A stretch of 6,669 bases of DNA, taken from Melioribacteraceae bacterium. Lineage in GTDB: Bacteria; Bacteroidota; Ignavibacteria; Ignavibacteriales; Melioribacteraceae. Both the position numbers and the translations under genes were made by a program. The first letter of the stretch is position 1. Every line of letters begins with the position of its first letter. Location of the stretch: NCBI GenBank assembly GCA_015494845.1, contig WGAL01000395.1:1-6669 (forward strand). Direction: 5' to 3'. The notes under the pieces are model-generated. The model ran no database searches. It was not told the DNA's origin and saw only the letters and a list, made by a program, of their open reading frames with translations. This document shows positions 1-5,701 of the stretch, in pieces.

Positions 1-738
1 GAAATCGATTACATACGCGAAAGTTCTCAACTTGTTGCAGAGACCTTACAACTTTGTAAGAGTTACGTTAAACCGGGAATAACGACGCTGGAATTGGATA
101 GAATTGCGGAAGATTACATTAGAAGTAATAACGCAATTCCGGCATTCAAGGGTTATTCGCAAGGTAGCGGAATTCCGTTTCCGGGAACAATTTGCGCTTC
201 TGTTGACGAAGAGGTTGTACACGGAATTCCGAAAGACCGCGTTCTTAAAGAAGGTGAAATAATTTCTATCGATTGCGGCGTGGAGAAAAACGGATATTTC
301 GGTGATGCGGCAATTACGGTTGCAGTCGGCGAGATTTCCGGCGAAAAGAAGAAATTAATGCAAGCGACCGAACAATCGCTTTACGCCGGAATTGACCAAG
401 CGAAAGTCGGAAACCGGATAGGAGATATTTCCAACGCAATCGAAGAATATATTAAAAAATTCGGTTACGGCATTGTTCGCGATTTGACCGGACACGGCGT
501 TGGAAAGAGATTGCACGAAGACCCGCAAATTTTTAACTTCGGCAGAAAAGGAACAGGCGCCGTAATCAAAAACGGAATGACGCTCGCAATTGAACCGATG
601 ATTAATATGGGAACGTGGCGGGTAGTTGTTGCCGACGACGGTTGGACGATTGTTACCGCGGATAAAAAACCGTCGGCGCATTTTGAGCATACAATAGCGA
701 TTATCGACGGAAAAGCGGAAATTTTAAGCAGAGTTTAG
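1..738 (+). CDS. map: Type I methionine aminopeptidase, 5'-truncated by window edge
   Basis: Removes the initiator methionine from nascent proteins in the cytosol, using a two-metal centre. The frame is open from base 1 to the TAG at 736-738 (245 residues visible). It begins [16 protein letters not shown], which matches the usual N-terminal helix of the family, so only about 9 residues plus the start are missing upstream. All metal and catalytic residues are visible (numbered from base 1): H74 (VVHGIP), D91 (SIDCG), D102 (FGDAA), H165 and H172 ([12 protein letters not shown]), E198 (IEPM) and E229 (FEHT). From the first Asp on, their spacing equals that of E. coli D97/D108/H171/H178/E204/E235. 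The loop before H74 ([15 protein letters not shown]) is a few residues longer than in E. coli. An in-frame TTG at 94 is an internal Leu codon, not the start. map upstream of infA is the common secY-adk-map-infA arrangement; secY and adk would lie outside the window. Confidence 0.97.
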   Translation, partial: EIDYIRESSQLVAETLQLCKSYVKPGITTLELDRIAEDYIRSNNAIPAFKGYSQGSGIPFPGTICASVDEEVVHGIPKDRVLKEGEIISIDCGVEKNGYFGDAAITVAVGEISGEKKKLMQATEQSLYAGIDQAKVGNRIGDISNAIEEYIKKFGYGIVRDLTGHGVGKRLHEDPQIFNFGRKGTGAVIKNGMTLAIEPMINMGTWRVVVADDGWTIVTADKKPSAHFEHTIAIIDGKAEILSRV

Positions 739-746
739 AGAAAGTA

Positions 747-965
747 ATGGCGAAACAAAACGCAATAAAAGTGGATGGAGTTGTAACTGAAACGTTGCCC
801 AACGCGCATTTCAGAGTAAAACTGGATAACGGGCACGAGATTATTGCGCACGTTTCGGGAAAAATGCGTATGCATTTCATTAAAATTTTGGTGGGCGATA
901 AAGTTGCCGTGGAACTTTCGCCTTATGATTTAACGAAAGGTAGAATAACTTATAGGTATAAATAA
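747..965 (+). CDS. infA: Translation initiation factor IF-1
   Basis: A 72-residue OB-fold protein that occupies the A site of the 30S subunit during initiation and helps IF2 and IF3 select the initiator tRNA. The length equals the usual 72 aa. Diagnostic stretches are [16 protein letters not shown] (15-30), AHVSGKMR (34-41), [13 protein letters not shown] (50-62) and the end KGRITYRYK. The ATG lies 8 nt after the map stop. The purine-rich GAGAAAG upstream is only a weak Shine-Dalgarno, so coupling to map translation is likely. The stop codon TAA shares its last A with the ATG of rpmJ (TAATG). Confidence 0.98.
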   Translation: MAKQNAIKVDGVVTETLPNAHFRVKLDNGHEIIAHVSGKMRMHFIKILVGDKVAVELSPYDLTKGRITYRYK

Positions 966-1078
966 TGAAAGTACGTGCATCAGTTAAGAAGATATGCGAT
1001 CATTGCAAAGTAATTAAAAGACACGGCGTTGTGATGGTGATTTGCAAAAATCCCAAACACAAACAACGTCAAGGTTAA
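965..1078 (+). CDS. rpmJ: 50S ribosomal protein L36 (bL36), zinc-binding form
   Basis: A 37-residue [23 protein letters not shown]...[10 protein letters not shown], ending in TAA at 1076-1078. It is the smallest large-subunit protein and packs against 23S rRNA near the L6/L16 region. The zinc ribbon is complete: C11-x2-C14-x12-C27-x4-H32, so this is the C+ type. The ATG overlaps the infA stop by one base (TAATG). No separate ribosome binding site is evident, and translation is probably coupled to infA by stop-start reinitiation. The position between infA and rpsM is the standard place for rpmJ. At under 40 codons it is easily missed by automatic gene calling. Confidence 0.97.
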   Translation: MKVRASVKKICDHCKVIKRHGVVMVICKNPKHKQRQG

Positions 1079-1086
1079 AAGTTAAG

Positions 1087-1092
1087 AGGAGG
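1087..1092 (+). promoter_or_regulatory. Strong ribosome binding site for rpsM (AGGAGG)
   Basis: AGGAGG within AAGAGGAGGT lies 7 nt before the TTG at 1100. The near-perfect anti-SD complement at ideal spacing supports the non-ATG start of rpsM and shows that this organism uses canonical Shine-Dalgarno initiation. Confidence 0.85.
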
Positions 1093-1099
1093 TTTTGAA

Positions 1100-1483
1100 T
1101 TGGCTCGTATAGCAGGAATTGATTTACCTAAGAACAAAAGAGCATTTATCGGTTTGACCTATATCTACGGAATCGGTCGCACAACGGCTTACAAAATTCT
1201 TGAAAAAGCCGGAATTGATCCAAACAAAAAGATTATGGATTTCTCGGAAGAAGATATCGCAAAAGTTAGAGCGATAATTACGGCCGATCATAAAGTGGAA
1301 GGCGCATTAAGAAGCGAGGTTCAACAGAACATTAAAAGATTAATGGATATAGGCGCATACCGCGGCTTGCGTCACAGAAGAGGATTGCCTGTGCGTGGTC
1401 AAAGAACAAGAACTAACGCCAGAACACGCAAAGGTAGAAGAAAGACCGTTGCAGGCAAGAAAAAAGCACCAGGTAAGAAGTAA
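1100..1483 (+). CDS. rpsM: 30S ribosomal protein S13 (uS13), TTG start
   Basis: A head protein of the small subunit that contacts 16S rRNA, the P-site tRNA and, through bridges B1a/b, the large subunit. It has 127 residues, typical for bacterial S13 (about 118-126). The N-terminus (M)[13 protein letters not shown] is canonical. The motif [13 protein letters not shown] (22-34) is the conserved helix-turn region. The C-terminus [20 protein letters not shown] followed by a basic tail (113-127) matches the family. The start is TTG at 1100-1102: ARIAGI begins immediately after it, the next Met is residue 46, and the strong AGGAGG sits 7 nt upstream. Two stops in tandem (TAATAA) end it. The gap to rpmJ is only 21 nt. 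Confidence 0.97.
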   Translation: MARIAGIDLPKNKRAFIGLTYIYGIGRTTAYKILEKAGIDPNKKIMDFSEEDIAKVRAIITADHKVEGALRSEVQQNIKRLMDIGAYRGLRHRRGLPVRGQRTRTNARTRKGRRKTVAGKKKAPGKK

Positions 1484-1494
1484 TAATTTAATTT

Positions 1495-1500
1495 AAGGAG
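1495..1500 (+). promoter_or_regulatory. Ribosome binding site for rpsK (AAGGAG)
   Basis: AAGGAG lies 8 nt before the TTG at 1509. It fixes the start of rpsK. A second TTG directly after it (1501) is out of frame and too close to be used. Confidence 0.8.
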
Positions 1501-1508
1501 TTGAAAAG

Positions 1509-1895
1509 TTGGCTAAATCAACGAAAAAGACGAAAAAGAAAATTCATGTTGATGCAAACGGTATTGCTCATATCAAAGCTTCGTTTAATAATGTTATCGT
1601 AACGATAACCGATATTTACGGAAATACAATTTCTTGGTCTTCTGCCGGTAAAAACGGGTTCAAAGGATCAAGAAAAAATACTCCGTTTGCTTCTCAAGTT
1701 ACTGCTGAAGCGGCTGCCAAGGAAGCATACGACTTGGGATTAAGAAAAGTTGACGTGTTAATTAAAGGTCCTGGCGCGGGTAGGGAAGCGGCAATCAGAG
1801 CGTTAAATACTGCCGGATTGCAAATTATGTCTATTAAAGACATTACGCCTATTCCGCATAATGGTTGCAGACCGCCAAAGAAAAGAAGAGTTTAA
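1509..1895 (+). CDS. rpsK: 30S ribosomal protein S11 (uS11), TTG start
   Basis: A platform protein of the 30S subunit near the mRNA exit (E-site/SD helix) region, next to S18 and S6. It has 128 residues, the normal length. A lysine-rich N-terminus ([12 protein letters not shown]) is followed by the core [20 protein letters not shown] (24-43), the motif [14 protein letters not shown] (86-99) and the invariant C-terminus [12 protein letters not shown]. The start is TTG at 1509-1511. The alternative would lie far inside the conserved core (next Met is residue 107), so TTG is effectively certain. It lies 25 nt downstream of the rpsM stop and is followed after 15 nt by rpsD. Two neighbouring ribosomal protein genes with TTG starts is notable. 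Confidence 0.97.
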   Translation: MAKSTKKTKKKIHVDANGIAHIKASFNNVIVTITDIYGNTISWSSAGKNGFKGSRKNTPFASQVTAEAAAKEAYDLGLRKVDVLIKGPGAGREAAIRALNTAGLQIMSIKDITPIPHNGCRPPKKRRV

Positions 1896-1910
1896 TTAGG
1901 AGATTATTAG

Positions 1911-2537
1911 ATGGCTAGATACACCGGTCCAGTATGTAAGTTGTGTAGAAGAGAAAAGCAGAAATTATTCTTAAAAGGAAGTAAATGTTATTCCGAAAAA
2001 TGTCCGTTGGAAATTAAAAATTATCCACCTGGACAACACGGAACCGGAAGAAGAATGAAATTTTCGGAATATGGAATACAGCTTCGCGAAAAACAAAAAA
2101 TCAAAAGAATATACGGAGTATTGGAAACTCCATTCCGTAACTATTTTGCAAAAGCAAATCGTCAAAAAGGTCCAACGGGCGAAAACCTTATCAAATTGCT
2201 TGAAAGAAGACTTGACAATGTTGTTTACCGTTTGGGATTTGCTCCTTCTCGCAAAGCAGCAAGACAAATGGTGTTGCACAGACATTTTATGGTTAACGGA
2301 AGAATCGTAAATATTCCCTCTTATTTACTGCGACCCGGCGACGTGGTTTCCGTTAAAGAAAAAAGCAAAAAAATGGATATTATCCACAACACTTTGCGTA
2401 GAGTAAAAGATAATCCATATCCGTGGTTGACTGTTAACAAAGCTGAGCTTTCCGGTACGTTTAATGAAATTCCGGAAAGAGAAGATATTCCGGTTAATGT
2501 TAACGAACAATTAGTCGTCGAGTTGTATTCTAAATAA
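1911..2537 (+). CDS. rpsD: 30S ribosomal protein S4 (uS4), zinc-binding form
   Basis: A primary 16S rRNA-binding protein that nucleates 30S body assembly and helps form the mRNA entry site. It has 208 residues, full length. Visible parts are the N-terminal zinc finger C9-x2-C12-x13-C26-x4-C31 (same positions as in Thermus S4), the conserved NYPPGQHG (37-44), and an S4 RNA-binding domain at about 98-160 ([22 protein letters not shown], then [22 protein letters not shown]). The C-terminal ending is VVELYSK. The ATG follows TAGGAGA by about 8 nt. In several bacteria S4 represses this operon by binding its mRNA leader. Here no room for such a leader exists directly before rpsM, so any such control would need a different target. 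Confidence 0.98.
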   Translation: MARYTGPVCKLCRREKQKLFLKGSKCYSEKCPLEIKNYPPGQHGTGRRMKFSEYGIQLREKQKIKRIYGVLETPFRNYFAKANRQKGPTGENLIKLLERRLDNVVYRLGFAPSRKAARQMVLHRHFMVNGRIVNIPSYLLRPGDVVSVKEKSKKMDIIHNTLRRVKDNPYPWLTVNKAELSGTFNEIPEREDIPVNVNEQLVVELYSK

Positions 2538-2559
2538 GTAAGAAAAGAAGAGGAAATAA

Positions 2560-3555
2560 ATGAGTTTATCTTATATCAAAATGCCGGATGGCGTAATTTT
2601 GGAAGAAGCGAGCGCAACGCCAACATTTGGACGTTTCACCGTTCAGCCGCTTGAAAGAGGTTTTGGCGTAACGCTTGGTAACGCTTTCAGAAGAGTATTA
2701 TTATCGTCTCTTACTGGCGCGGCTTTTACGGCAATTAAAATCGACGGCGTCTTGCACGAGTTTAGCACGGTTCCGGGAGTTGTTGAAGACGTTACGGAAA
2801 TAATTCTTAATTTGAAGCAAGTTAAGATGAAAGTCGGCGAAAAGAAAAACGGACGCTTCGAAATTACACTTGAAGGTCCACATGAATTTACCGCCGGCGA
2901 CTTGGATGCCGCTTGCTCCGAAATCGGGGTTCTTAACAAAGATTTGCACATCGCAACTTTGAACGAAGGCGCAAAACTTACAATGGAACTGCGTTTCGGT
3001 CTGGGTAAAGGTTATGTCCCCGGAAGCGAGCAAAAAATTAACGACCAAACAATCGGCTTAATTCCAATTGATTCAATTTATACGCCGATTGAAAAAGTAA
3101 ATTACAAAGTGGAAAACGTTCGTATTGGCGAAAGCAACGAATACGAAAAACTTACATTGGAAATTACTACCGACGGTTCAATTACCGCGGAAGAAGCGCT
3201 TTCGAGCGCCGGAATTATTTTGAAAGAACATATTAATATGTTCATCAACTTCGACGTTGAGCAGGAAGTCGAAGAGGAAGAACCTCAAAGAGATACCGAA
3301 TTTGAAGCAATTCGCAAAAAATTATTGACAAGCGTTGACGATTTGGAACTTAGTGTGCGTTCGCATAATTGCTTGAAAACTGCTAATATCAAAACATTGG
3401 GTGATTTGGTAAGCAAGCAAGAATCCGAATTGTTGAAGTTCAGAAACTTCGGAAGAAAGTCGCTTGCGGAACTTTCCGAAATCGTCAAAAATTACGGACT
3501 TGAATTCGGAATGGATGTAGATAAGTATCTAAACCCTAAAAACGAAGAAAATTAA
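2560..3555 (+). CDS. rpoA: DNA-directed RNA polymerase alpha subunit
   Basis: Alpha dimerises to scaffold beta and beta' and contacts UP elements and activators with its C-terminal domain. It has 331 residues, the usual size. The N-terminal domain (about 1-232) holds the dimerisation/assembly motif ERGFGVTLGNAFRRVLLSSL (32-51) and VLHEFSTVPGVVEDV. A flexible acidic linker follows (about 233-250, EQEVEEEEPQ). The C-terminal domain (about 254-324) contains VDDLELSVRSHNCLK with R267, N270 and C271, equivalent to E. coli R265/N268/C269 of the DNA-binding helix-hairpin-helix, and GRKS (298-301). Nothing key is missing. The ATG is 22 nt after rpsD, with AGAGGA 5 nt upstream. Co-transcription with ribosomal proteins is standard. 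Confidence 0.99.
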   Translation: MSLSYIKMPDGVILEEASATPTFGRFTVQPLERGFGVTLGNAFRRVLLSSLTGAAFTAIKIDGVLHEFSTVPGVVEDVTEIILNLKQVKMKVGEKKNGRFEITLEGPHEFTAGDLDAACSEIGVLNKDLHIATLNEGAKLTMELRFGLGKGYVPGSEQKINDQTIGLIPIDSIYTPIEKVNYKVENVRIGESNEYEKLTLEITTDGSITAEEALSSAGIILKEHINMFINFDVEQEVEEEEPQRDTEFEAIRKKLLTSVDDLELSVRSHNCLKTANIKTLGDLVSKQESELLKFRNFGRKSLAELSEIVKNYGLEFGMDVDKYLNPKNEEN

Positions 3556-3573
3556 TGCTGAGAAGGTAAGATT

Positions 3574-4185
3574 ATGAGACATCGAGTAAAAGGTTATAAA
3601 TTAGGAAGAACAGCGAGTCACAGAAGAGCTACGTTACGCGCTTTGGCAACCGCTCTTATCAGACATAAAAGAATTAAAACAACGGTGGCAAAAGCTAAAG
3701 CTACGAGAATGTTTATTGAGCCGCTTATTACGAGAGCTAAAAATGATACGGTTCACAATAGAAGATTAGTAGCGGCTGAAATTCACGATAAAAAAGTGCT
3801 TCAAGAACTTTTTGGCGAAGTTGCAGAAAAAGTTGCCGGAAGAAATGGCGGTTACACGCGCGTTATCAGATTAGGACAACGTCCCGGCGATGGTGCTGAA
3901 ATGGCTATTTTGGAGCTAGTAGATTATAACATGGGCGAAGAAGTAAGCCGTCCGAAAGCAAAGAAAGAAGAAAAAGCCGAAGTAGTTGAAGAAACGGCAA
4001 CCGAAGCTACCGAAGAAAAAGTTGAAGAAACCGCCGAAACTTCTGATTCTGAAACAGCGGAAACTACTGAAACCGAAGAAGTAAAAGAAGAAGCTGAAAC
4101 TACTGAAGAAGCGGCTTCCGAAAACGAAGAAACAGCGACAGACGAAAAAGAGAAAAAAGACGAAGAAGAAAAGAAAGAAGAATAA
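3574..4185 (+). CDS. rplQ: 50S ribosomal protein L17 (bL17) with long acidic C-terminal tail
   Basis: A large-subunit protein located near the peptide exit tunnel side of the 50S. Residues 1-118 are a complete L17 domain: [28 protein letters not shown], then [33 protein letters not shown]. About 85 more residues follow. From 131 to 203 the tail is very rich in Glu (31 of 73 by my count), Thr (13), Lys and Ala, with no aromatic residue, and it ends [12 protein letters not shown]. It looks disordered and highly negative, unlike the basic core. E. coli L17 is about 127 aa and lacks this; some other phyla have acidic L17 tails, so it is unusual but not unique. The reading frame is intact across the junction. 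The ATG has AGAAGG 7 nt upstream and is 18 nt after rpoA. It is the last gene of the operon, followed by a terminator. Confidence 0.97.
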   Translation: MRHRVKGYKLGRTASHRRATLRALATALIRHKRIKTTVAKAKATRMFIEPLITRAKNDTVHNRRLVAAEIHDKKVLQELFGEVAEKVAGRNGGYTRVIRLGQRPGDGAEMAILELVDYNMGEEVSRPKAKKEEKAEVVEETATEATEEKVEETAETSDSETAETTETEEVKEEAETTEEAASENEETATDEKEKKDEEEKKEE

Positions 4186-4214
4186 AATAAAATTTCTTTT
4201 TTGCAAAAATTATT

Positions 4215-4240
4215 AAAAGCGGCTCTCGAGCCGCTTTTTT
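4215..4240 (+). terminator. Rho-independent terminator of the alpha operon
   Basis: The stem AAAAGCGGCT (4215-4224) pairs with AGCCGCTTTT (4229-4238) around a CTCG loop, giving ten base pairs with a GC-rich core. The T-run is at 4235-4240. It starts 29 nt after the rplQ stop. Read on the - strand, the same hairpin is followed by TTTTAATAATTTTT, so it could also stop transcription coming from hemL, less strongly. Confidence 0.92.
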
Positions 4241-4245
4241 ATTAT

Positions 4246-4396
4246 AATTCTCACGTTATTGTGAGAAGAGAAGCGACGAAGCTTCGTCTTAGGCAGACTG
4301 TCGGTTCAGTAATCCAAAGCTAAATATTCGATAGTCCGCCACGGCTAAGCCACGCACCGACAGGTTGGCACTCGTAAGAACGTGAAAATTTCTTAC
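4246..4396. other. Structured intergenic element with nested inverted repeats, function unknown
   Basis: This is non-coding DNA between the rplQ terminator and the hemL stop. The two ends, 4246-4265 and 4371-4390, are inverted repeats: over 20 paired positions I count 16 Watson-Crick pairs, 2 G-T and 2 mismatches. Inside is a second arm, 4294-4305 with 4356-4367, including a perfect 8-bp match CTGTCGGT (4298-4305) / ACCGACAG (4356-4363). A perfect 14-nt palindrome, GACGAAGCTTCGTC (4275-4288), sits between the arms. Each end can instead fold on itself: TTCTCAC/GTGAGAA (4248-4254/4261-4267) and GTAAGAA/TTCTTAC (4374-4380/4390-4396). I recognise no tRNA, tmRNA, SRP, RNase P or 6S signature. It could be a small RNA, a long 3'-UTR structure of hemL, or a palindromic dispersed repeat of MITE type. 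No clear target-site duplication is seen. Confidence 0.55.
4275..4288. repeat. Perfect 14-nt palindrome
   Basis: GACGAAGCTTCGTC is its own reverse complement and could form a short hairpin in either RNA strand. It lies in the left half of the structured intergenic element. As a dyad it might also be a protein-binding site, but nothing in the window identifies a binding partner. Confidence 0.6.
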
Positions 4397-4397
4397 T

Positions 4398-5690
4398 TTA
4401 TCCCAAAATCTCCTTCATGGTTTCGTAGTGCGCATTAGCGGTTTTTTCTAACATTTCATTGCTGTGCGCCGTTGAAATAAACATCGCTTCAAATTGAGAA
4501 GGAGCTAAATAAATTCCGCGTTTTAGCATTCCGTGGAAATAATCTGCGTACAATTTTGTGTCGGATTTTACCGCATCGTCGAAATTAGTTACTTCGGTTT
4601 CTGTAAAGAACATACAACTCATCGAACCGACTCTATTCATCGCGAAATTTTTATTTTGCTGGTTCAGATTCTCCTTGAATGCATTTTCCAACCAACTTGC
4701 TTTTTCTTCCAACTCGGAATAAATATCCGGATTGTTTTTGATATGAGTTAAAGCCGCAACGCCGGCCGCCATTGCCAAAGGATTTCCGCTCAAAGTTCCT
4801 GCTTGATAAACAGGCCCAACCGGCGCAAGCGTTTCCATAATTTCTTTTTTCCCGCCAAATGCGCCAACCGGAAGTCCGCCGCCTATGATTTTACCGAATG
4901 TAGTTAAATCGGCGTTAATTCCATAAACTTCTTGCGCTCCGCCTTTGGCTACTCTGAAGCCTGTCATTACTTCGTCGAAAATCAAAACGCAATTTTGTTC
5001 GTCGCACAATTTTCTTAATGCTTGAAGAAATTCTTTTTTTGCGGGAACGACGCCCATATTTCCGCCAATTGGCTCTACAATTATTGCGGCGATTTCATCT
5101 TTATTTTTGTCAAAGAGATCATAAACAGAATCGATATCATTGTATCGGGCAACAAGCGTGTCTTTTGCGTTTCCTTCCGTTACGCCTGGACTATTCGGAA
5201 CACCGAGCGTAAGCGCACCCGAACCTGCTTTAATTAAAAAATAGTCTGCGTGCCCGTGGTAACATCCTTCGAATTTAATGAATTTCGGTTTCCCTGTGTA
5301 ACCGCGGGCGAGACGAATTGCGCTCATTGTCGCCTCGGTTCCGCTATTTACCATTCGAACCATTTCAACGGAAGGCACTAACTCTATTACCAGTTGCGCC
5401 ATTTTAATTTCGGTTTCAGTTGGCGCGCCAAAACTTGTTCCGTTTTCAAGAGCTTCTGTCAAAGCATTTTTTATAAACAGGGGATTGTGTCCGAAAAGAT
5501 GCGGTCCCCAACTTCCGATGTAATCGATAAATTCGTTTCCGTCCGCATCAATCATTTTTGCGCCTTCGCCTTTTGTAATAAATAACGGCGTGCCGTTTAC
5601 GGACTTAAATGCGCGCACTGGCGAATTTACTCCGCCTGGAATGACTTTATTTGCTTCTTCGAATAATCTTTTACTTTTATCAAAATTCAT
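4398..5690 (-). CDS. hemL: Glutamate-1-semialdehyde 2,1-aminomutase
   Basis: A PLP/PMP enzyme that converts glutamate-1-semialdehyde to 5-aminolevulinate in the C5 route of tetrapyrrole synthesis (cytosol, usually dimeric). It has 430 residues, the normal length. Landmarks are IPGGVNSPVRAF (17-28), MVNSGTEATMSAIRLARGYTGKPK split over 113-136, EGCYHGHADYFL (141-152), IFDEVMTGFR with D239 at the pyridine nitrogen, and TTFGKIIGGGLPVGAFGG with K267 as the PLP Schiff-base lysine (E. coli K265). YQAGTLSGNPLAMAAG (295-310) is also diagnostic and separates it from ornithine/acetylornithine aminotransferases. The ATG lies 9 nt after the hemB stop, with AAGGTGG overlapping that stop, so it is probably translationally coupled to hemB. 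The gene is convergent with rplQ, 212 nt away. Confidence 0.98.
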   Translation of the reverse strand: MNFDKSKRLFEEANKVIPGGVNSPVRAFKSVNGTPLFITKGEGAKMIDADGNEFIDYIGSWGPHLFGHNPLFIKNALTEALENGTSFGAPTETEIKMAQLVIELVPSVEMVRMVNSGTEATMSAIRLARGYTGKPKFIKFEGCYHGHADYFLIKAGSGALTLGVPNSPGVTEGNAKDTLVARYNDIDSVYDLFDKNKDEIAAIIVEPIGGNMGVVPAKKEFLQALRKLCDEQNCVLIFDEVMTGFRVAKGGAQEVYGINADLTTFGKIIGGGLPVGAFGGKKEIMETLAPVGPVYQAGTLSGNPLAMAAGVAALTHIKNNPDIYSELEEKASWLENAFKENLNQQNKNFAMNRVGSMSCMFFTETEVTNFDDAVKSDTKLYADYFHGMLKRGIYLAPSQFEAMFISTAHSNEMLEKTANAHYETMKEILG

Positions 5691-5694
5691 TTCA

Positions 5695-5701
5695 CCACCT
5701 T
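5695..5701 (-). promoter_or_regulatory. Ribosome binding site of hemL overlapping the hemB stop
   Basis: On the - strand AAGGTGG runs through the last two bases of the hemB TAA, and the hemL ATG follows 4 nt later (7 nt after AAGG). A ribosome terminating on hemB would sit on this site, which suggests coupled translation of the two haem enzymes. Confidence 0.7.

Noticed and set aside
94..96. TTG as the start of map
   Set aside because: The frame is open to base 1 and the upstream residues match the family N-terminal helix; this TTG encodes the Leu of [13 protein letters not shown].
1501..1503. TTG immediately after the rpsK ribosome binding site as start
   Set aside because: It is out of frame with S11 and has no spacing from the SD.
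2071..2310. Second + frame inside rpsD
   Set aside because: Out-of-frame shadow of S4, whose own frame is fully conserved; the product resembles nothing.
3555..3569. Four-codon mini-ORF ATG-CTG-AGA-AGG-TAA overlapping the rpoA stop
   Set aside because: Too short to judge and explained by a chance TAATG. It contains the rplQ SD, so an effect on coupling is possible but unsupported.
3916..4206. Long - strand reading frame opposite the rplQ tail, Phe-rich
   Set aside because: It is the antisense image of GAA/GAG-rich tail codons, giving low-complexity Phe/Ser with no recognisable family or ribosome binding site.
4303..4315. GGTTCAGTAATCC, resembling a tRNA T-arm
   Set aside because: No matching 5' T-stem, anticodon arm or acceptor stem surrounds it.
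4374..4396. Hairpin directly after the hemL stop as its terminator
   Set aside because: The 7-bp stem is AT-rich and on the - strand is followed by GAGTGCC, with no T-run.
4241..4397. Known structural RNA (RNase P, tmRNA, SRP RNA, 6S)
   Set aside because: The element is too short for RNase P or tmRNA, and the GAGGAAAGUCC core, a tag reading frame, the SRP tetraloop motif and the 6S layout are not seen. A remote 6S-like RNA cannot be fully excluded by eye.
5018..5237. Short + strand frames inside hemL
   Set aside because: Antisense shadows of a complete, conserved hemL; no SD and no recognisable product.
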